From CAZTWC01 sp964617105 [NCBI: uncultured Myxococcia bacterium] (GTDB taxonomy: Bacteria > CAZTWC01): a stretch of DNA of 9,418 nucleotides. Within the stretch, counting starts at the first letter, position 1; the number at the start of each line of letters is the position of its first letter. The notes beneath the pieces are model-generated. The model was not told the DNA's origin. It did not search any database and saw only the letters and a list, made by a program, of their open reading frames with translations. The position numbers and the translations under genes were made by a program. Positions 6,365 to 9,418 of the stretch are shown piece after piece. The stretch spans positions 1 to 9,418 of the forward strand of contig CAZTWC010000134.1 of the NCBI GenBank assembly GCA_964617105.1, in the 5' to 3' direction.

Positions 6365-7594
6365 ATGATTGATTTTAATGATCAGGCAGAGGAACTATCA
6401 ATAGTTATGGATCCACAGCAGACTCGAGAATTGGGAGCCCGCATCAAAGTAGTGGGTGCCGGTGGTGGTGGTGGCAATGCCATCAATACCATGATCGCAT
6501 CCGGGGTTGAGCATGTCGATTTTATTGCCGCCAATACCGATTGTCAGGCGTTGGATAAGAGTCTGGCTCCAGTAAAGATCCAGTTGGGTATGGAGTTGAC
6601 CAGGGGATTGGGTGCCGGTGGAAAACCGGAAATCGGTCGTAAAGCCGCAGAAGAGAGCAAGGATGATATTGCCGAATGCCTAGATGGGGCAGACATGGTT
6701 TTTATCGCTGCTGGAGAGGGTGGAGGTACGGGAACTGGAGCAGCGCCGGTGATTGCGAAGACGGCAATGGACATGGGTTGCCTGACGGTGGGGATAGTAA
6801 CCAAACCCTTTAATTTCGAGATGACCCGCCGTAAAAAACAGGCCGAGGCGGGAATAGAGGAGTTGCGCCGTAACGTAGATTCATTAATTACTATACCAAA
6901 TCAAAAGCTTATATCTACAAGTGGCCCTTGCCCTACTTTAAAAGAGTCGTTTAAAATGGTTGACTATGTGTTGTTAAATGCGGTACAGTCAATTAGTGAT
7001 ATTATCAACAAACCAGGTATGATAAATGTAGATTTTGCCGATGTAACCTCAATTATGAGGAGTAGCGGCATGGCCATCATGGGCGTAGGCAGGGCAAATG
7101 GGGCGGATCGGGCTTTAGAAGCGGCCCGGCAGGCTATCTCATCACCGCTGTTGGAAGATACTTCCATTACCGGGGCTACCGGTATTCTGATTAATTTCAC
7201 TGCGGGCAGAGATTTGACTCCGATTGAATTAGAGGTTGCTACCCAATTGATCAGTGATATGGCTGATGATGATGTTAACCTGATTTTTGGGGTACTCGAT
7301 GATGAAAAGATGGACGATGATTTACAATTGACTGTCATTGCAACCGGATTTGCCGATCACATGGAGGATACGGTTCATTATAAATCTGCCCGGCCCTCCA
7401 TCGACTTTCATGACCCGTTGCCTAAAAGCGTAGTTGATATACATCGGGAATTCAGAAGAGGACAGAGAACCGAAGTGGAGATGATTAACAGCAATAAAAG
7501 TTTAGTCAATCCATCCGGTTTCGGTCAGTCGAGATTTCTCAACCGGCGAGTGATTAGTGATGACGAAGCAGAGTTTCCAGTAAACGGATATTAA
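6365..7594 (+). CDS. ftsZ: FtsZ, tubulin-like GTPase of the division ring
   Basis: FtsZ polymerises with GTP into the Z-ring that scaffolds septum formation. The protein has 409 aa, a normal length. Key parts are the nucleotide loop GAGGGGGNAIN (31-41), NTD (57-59), LTRGLGAGGKPEIG (78-91), the tubulin signature GGGTGTG (119-125), NFEMTRR (150-156) with ribose-contacting Glu152 and Arg156, and the T7 loop NVDFADV (221-227), whose acidic residues complete the GTPase site of the neighbouring subunit. SSPLLE (259-264) and TVIATGFAD (323-331) close the core. Oddities: the usual Met before GGGTGTG is Glu118, the usual Gly after NFE is Met153, and PND is PNQ (178-180). The tail after a short linker is FLNRRVISDDEAEFPVNGY, with no clear D-I/V-P-x-F-L/I-R consensus peptide that normally binds FtsA. 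The GTPase core looks functional. Confidence 0.98.
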   Translation: MIDFNDQAEELSIVMDPQQTRELGARIKVVGAGGGGGNAINTMIASGVEHVDFIAANTDCQALDKSLAPVKIQLGMELTRGLGAGGKPEIGRKAAEESKDDIAECLDGADMVFIAAGEGGGTGTGAAPVIAKTAMDMGCLTVGIVTKPFNFEMTRRKKQAEAGIEELRRNVDSLITIPNQKLISTSGPCPTLKESFKMVDYVLLNAVQSISDIINKPGMINVDFADVTSIMRSSGMAIMGVGRANGADRALEAARQAISSPLLEDTSITGATGILINFTAGRDLTPIELEVATQLISDMADDDVNLIFGVLDDEKMDDDLQLTVIATGFADHMEDTVHYKSARPSIDFHDPLPKSVVDIHREFRRGQRTEVEMINSNKSLVNPSGFGQSRFLNRRVISDDEAEFPVNGY

Positions 7595-7621
7595 TTACCG
7601 GGCAGGTTTTGGTGATTGGTT

Positions 7622-8236
7622 ATGAATATAGAGCGAATTGAGCAAGATTTTGTGCGTGGTAACCTTCTCTTTAGCGAAGGTGAAGAGGGCGATACCATGT
7701 ATATTATCTTGGAAGGCAAGGTGCTGATCACTAAGAGTCTGGGTGAAACCACCAAGACTTTGGCAGTGCTGGAACCGGGAGATTTTTTTGGCGAAATGTC
7801 CCTTCTAACCGGCGAGACACGATCTGCCAATGCCATGGTTTCAGAAGATTCCCGTATGCTGGTGGTAGATCAGGAAGCCTTTTCTACCCTGGTTTCCACC
7901 AATGCCAAGATCGCCTGGAATATTATGACCCGGCTGGCCTACCGTTTGAGAGAGAGCCATATCCTACTCGACAATTTGCTTTTTGTTCATCCTCTTTGCC
8001 GGGTAGCCAATACCCTGTTAAAAGAGATAGAAGGGAGGGACTTTTTAGGTAAAGAACCATACGTAGAATTGGATATCCCCTCTATAGCCAGAAAAACCGG
8101 TCTGACAACTGAAAAAGTCAGGAGTTTGCTGATAAAGTTAGATAAGGAAGAGATAATCAGCAAGGGAACCGACTGTTATTTTATCCACAAATCCGATGCC
8201 CTGCGAACCCTGTTTGGCATGCTCAGGGATAATTAA
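7622..8236 (+). CDS. Crp/Fnr-family transcriptional regulator (cyclic nucleotide-binding domain plus winged HTH)
   Basis: The protein has 204 aa. An N-terminal cNMP-binding beta-barrel (about 5-90) shows LFSEGEEGDTMYIILEG (16-32) and the phosphate-binding-cassette-like FFGEMSLLTGETRSANAMV (55-73), with Glu58, Arg67 and Ser68 at the positions that bind the cyclic phosphate and ribose in CRP. A long helix (about 95-120) would form the dimer interface. The C-terminal part (about 149-190) looks like a divergent winged helix, with DIPSIARKTGLTTEKVRSLLIKL (151-173) as the HTH and a short wing. There is no N-terminal cysteine cluster, so it is not an FNR-type iron-sulfur sensor. The ligand could be cAMP or another nucleotide; this cannot be told from sequence. 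GGTGA (7611-7615) lies 6 nt before the ATG at 7622. It follows ftsZ by 27 nt and is probably co-transcribed. Its targets are unknown. Confidence 0.85.
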   Translation: MNIERIEQDFVRGNLLFSEGEEGDTMYIILEGKVLITKSLGETTKTLAVLEPGDFFGEMSLLTGETRSANAMVSEDSRMLVVDQEAFSTLVSTNAKIAWNIMTRLAYRLRESHILLDNLLFVHPLCRVANTLLKEIEGRDFLGKEPYVELDIPSIARKTGLTTEKVRSLLIKLDKEEIISKGTDCYFIHKSDALRTLFGMLRDN

Positions 8237-8238
8237 AA

Positions 8239-8274
8239 ATGATTTCCCTGCCTACTCCCCTTATTAATCCTTAG
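8239..8274 (+). other. Possible 11-codon leader ORF before the radical SAM gene
   Basis: An ATG at 8239 opens an 11-codon frame (MISLPTPLINP) ending with TAG at 8272-8274, four nt before the ATG of the next gene. It has AGGGA (8225-8229) 9 nt upstream, a better ribosome site than the radical SAM gene itself. It may serve translational coupling or be chance. There is no evidence that the peptide has a function. Confidence 0.25.
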
Positions 8275-8278
8275 AATT

Positions 8279-9418
8279 ATGATTCCGGTTTTGGTGGCTT
8301 ATGCCAATAGTCCCCAAATAGGTATGGACAATTTGGGTCTGCAGATGGTTTATCGCCTGGCTCGCCAAACCAGTAATCTGGCAGTAGATACCTGGTTCTG
8401 GTCCGGCTTACCAGGAAAGAAAAGAACTTCTGGTCAAAGGCGGGGCACCTATATCCCGCAACGCCATCCCGCCTCTTTTTCACTTATTCTTTTCTCAATC
8501 TCTTATGAATTGGACTATACCAATATTTATTCTATGCTGAAGGGAGCTGGTATAGAGCCTTTCAGTGATGATAGAGATGATAGGTCCCCATTGATAGTTG
8601 CCGGCGGTTTCAGTTTGATGATGAACCCGGAGCCGGTGGCCCCATTTTTCGATCTGGTGCTTATTGGAGAGGCAGAGGCCATGTTGCCGGGTTTTTTCAA
8701 TAAATATAGAGAACTGGTAAGTAAAAAGCGGAAGATAGTTAAAGATGAATTGTCATCTCTGCCCGGTGTTTACATGCCTGGCAGGCTGTTGCCACGTTAC
8801 AGTTCCTCCGGTATTTTTAAAGGTTTTAAAGGAGAAAGGGGAGGAAATTACCAGGTAAAGCGGCAATGGAGAGATGAATTGGGGCCAGAGGTCCCATCAT
8901 GCTCTAATCTTTCCGGAGATAGGCATTTTGCCAGTTTTAACCTGGAGGTGGCTCGCGGTTGTCCCCAGGGGTGCCGTTTTTGCGCTGCCAGTTTTATCTA
9001 TCGGCCTTTTCGGGTACATTCGTGCCAAAATATAATCAATGAAACCAAAGAGGCGCCGTCCAATTGCCGGGTGGGATTGGTCTCATCAGCCCTTTTTGCC
9101 CATCCCGAAATTTCTCAGATTATATCTGGTTTGGCCGGGATGGGCCGGGGATTTACCCTTTCCTCCATGAGTTTGAATCACCCGGTGGAAAAAGTGTTGG
9201 CGCAAAGTCCTGTCAGGCAAAACACCATCAGCCTGGCGCCGGAAACCGGCAGCAGGCGTCTGGCTCGGGTGATTAACAAACCCTATTGCCTGGAAGAGTT
9301 ACTCTCCCGTATTCAGGAAGTTTCCCGGCTGGGTGCCATCAATATCAAACTCTATCTGTTGGTGGGGTTGCCGGGAGAAATTTCTCAGGATATAGAGGAT
9401 AATTGTCAAATGATTGCC
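8279..9418 (+). CDS. Radical SAM protein, COG1032-like, uncharacterised (3' end outside window)
   Basis: The frame is open from ATG 8279 to the window end, giving 380 residues without a stop. The N-terminal part (about 1-140) resembles the Rossmann-like domain of B12-binding-type radical SAM proteins: VAYANSPQIGMDNLGLQMVY (6-25), PLIVAGGFSLMMNPEPV (104-120) and FDLVLIGEAEAMLP (124-137). No DxHxxG cobalamin-ligand motif is visible, so B12 binding is doubtful. The radical SAM core starts at EVARGCPQGCRFCAASFIYR (223-242), with the CxxxCxxC ligands Cys228, Cys232 and Cys235. SLAPETGSRRLARVINK (318-334) and YLLVGLPGE (359-367) are typical of this subgroup. Its substrate is unknown. Start: an in-frame stop lies at 8240-8242 and no earlier start codon exists, but the ATG has no good ribosome site, so coupling to upstream translation is likely. 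From memory, close relatives begin with about 30 more residues. Similar genes occur near ftsZ in some deltaproteobacteria, again from memory. Confidence 0.87.
   Translation, partial: MIPVLVAYANSPQIGMDNLGLQMVYRLARQTSNLAVDTWFWSGLPGKKRTSGQRRGTYIPQRHPASFSLILFSISYELDYTNIYSMLKGAGIEPFSDDRDDRSPLIVAGGFSLMMNPEPVAPFFDLVLIGEAEAMLPGFFNKYRELVSKKRKIVKDELSSLPGVYMPGRLLPRYSSSGIFKGFKGERGGNYQVKRQWRDELGPEVPSCSNLSGDRHFASFNLEVARGCPQGCRFCAASFIYRPFRVHSCQNIINETKEAPSNCRVGLVSSALFAHPEISQIISGLAGMGRGFTLSSMSLNHPVEKVLAQSPVRQNTISLAPETGSRRLARVINKPYCLEELLSRIQEVSRLGAINIKLYLLVGLPGEISQDIEDNCQMIA

Noticed and set aside
9064-9276. Small + strand open frame of 70 codons
   Set aside because: It lies wholly inside the radical SAM coding region in another frame and resembles nothing known.

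Overview
The window is a one-directional run of genes on the + strand from the 3' half of a bacterial division and cell wall (dcw) cluster. The order is ftsW (5' end cut off by the window) - murG - murC - murB - ftsQ - ftsA - ftsZ, followed by a Crp/Fnr-type regulator gene and a radical SAM gene (3' end cut off by the window). Gaps are short: 4 nt, 67 nt, a 4-nt overlap, 1 nt, 54 nt, 90 nt, 27 nt and 42 nt. I see no RNA genes, mobile elements, CRISPR or convincing terminators.

The organism makes peptidoglycan and divides with FtsZ/FtsA. G+C is moderate, below about 50% by eye. The order murG-murC-murB-ftsQ-ftsA-ftsZ without ddl, FtsA with a C-terminal amphipathic helix, and a radical SAM gene after ftsZ fit a Gram-negative-type lineage, such as a deltaproteobacterium-like group or an uncultured candidate phylum. 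I cannot assign a phylum from this sequence alone.

Region by region: 1-4140 holds the lipid II steps. These are FtsW (septal glycan polymerase), MurG (GlcNAc transfer to lipid I), MurC (L-Ala ligation to UDP-MurNAc) and MurB (UDP-MurNAc formation). 4142-7594 holds the divisome proteins FtsQ, FtsA and FtsZ. FtsA and FtsZ both have unusually strong ribosome binding sites, and ftsZ also has an imperfect hairpin just upstream of its site. 7622-9418 holds the two genes that are not classical dcw members: a cyclic-nucleotide-binding-domain regulator and an uncharacterised COG1032-type radical SAM enzyme.

The cluster as a whole is ordinary. The main oddities are: (1) MurG has the expected length and position but most of its glycine-rich and catalytic-face motifs are altered; (2) FtsZ has no recognisable canonical C-terminal peptide and two unusual core residues; (3) a T13 tract, a hairpin and strong Shine-Dalgarno sites mark the ftsA and ftsZ leaders; (4) a Crp/Fnr regulator sits directly behind ftsZ; (5) an 11-codon ORF with a better ribosome binding site lies just ahead of the radical SAM gene. 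I found no convincing wholly new system.
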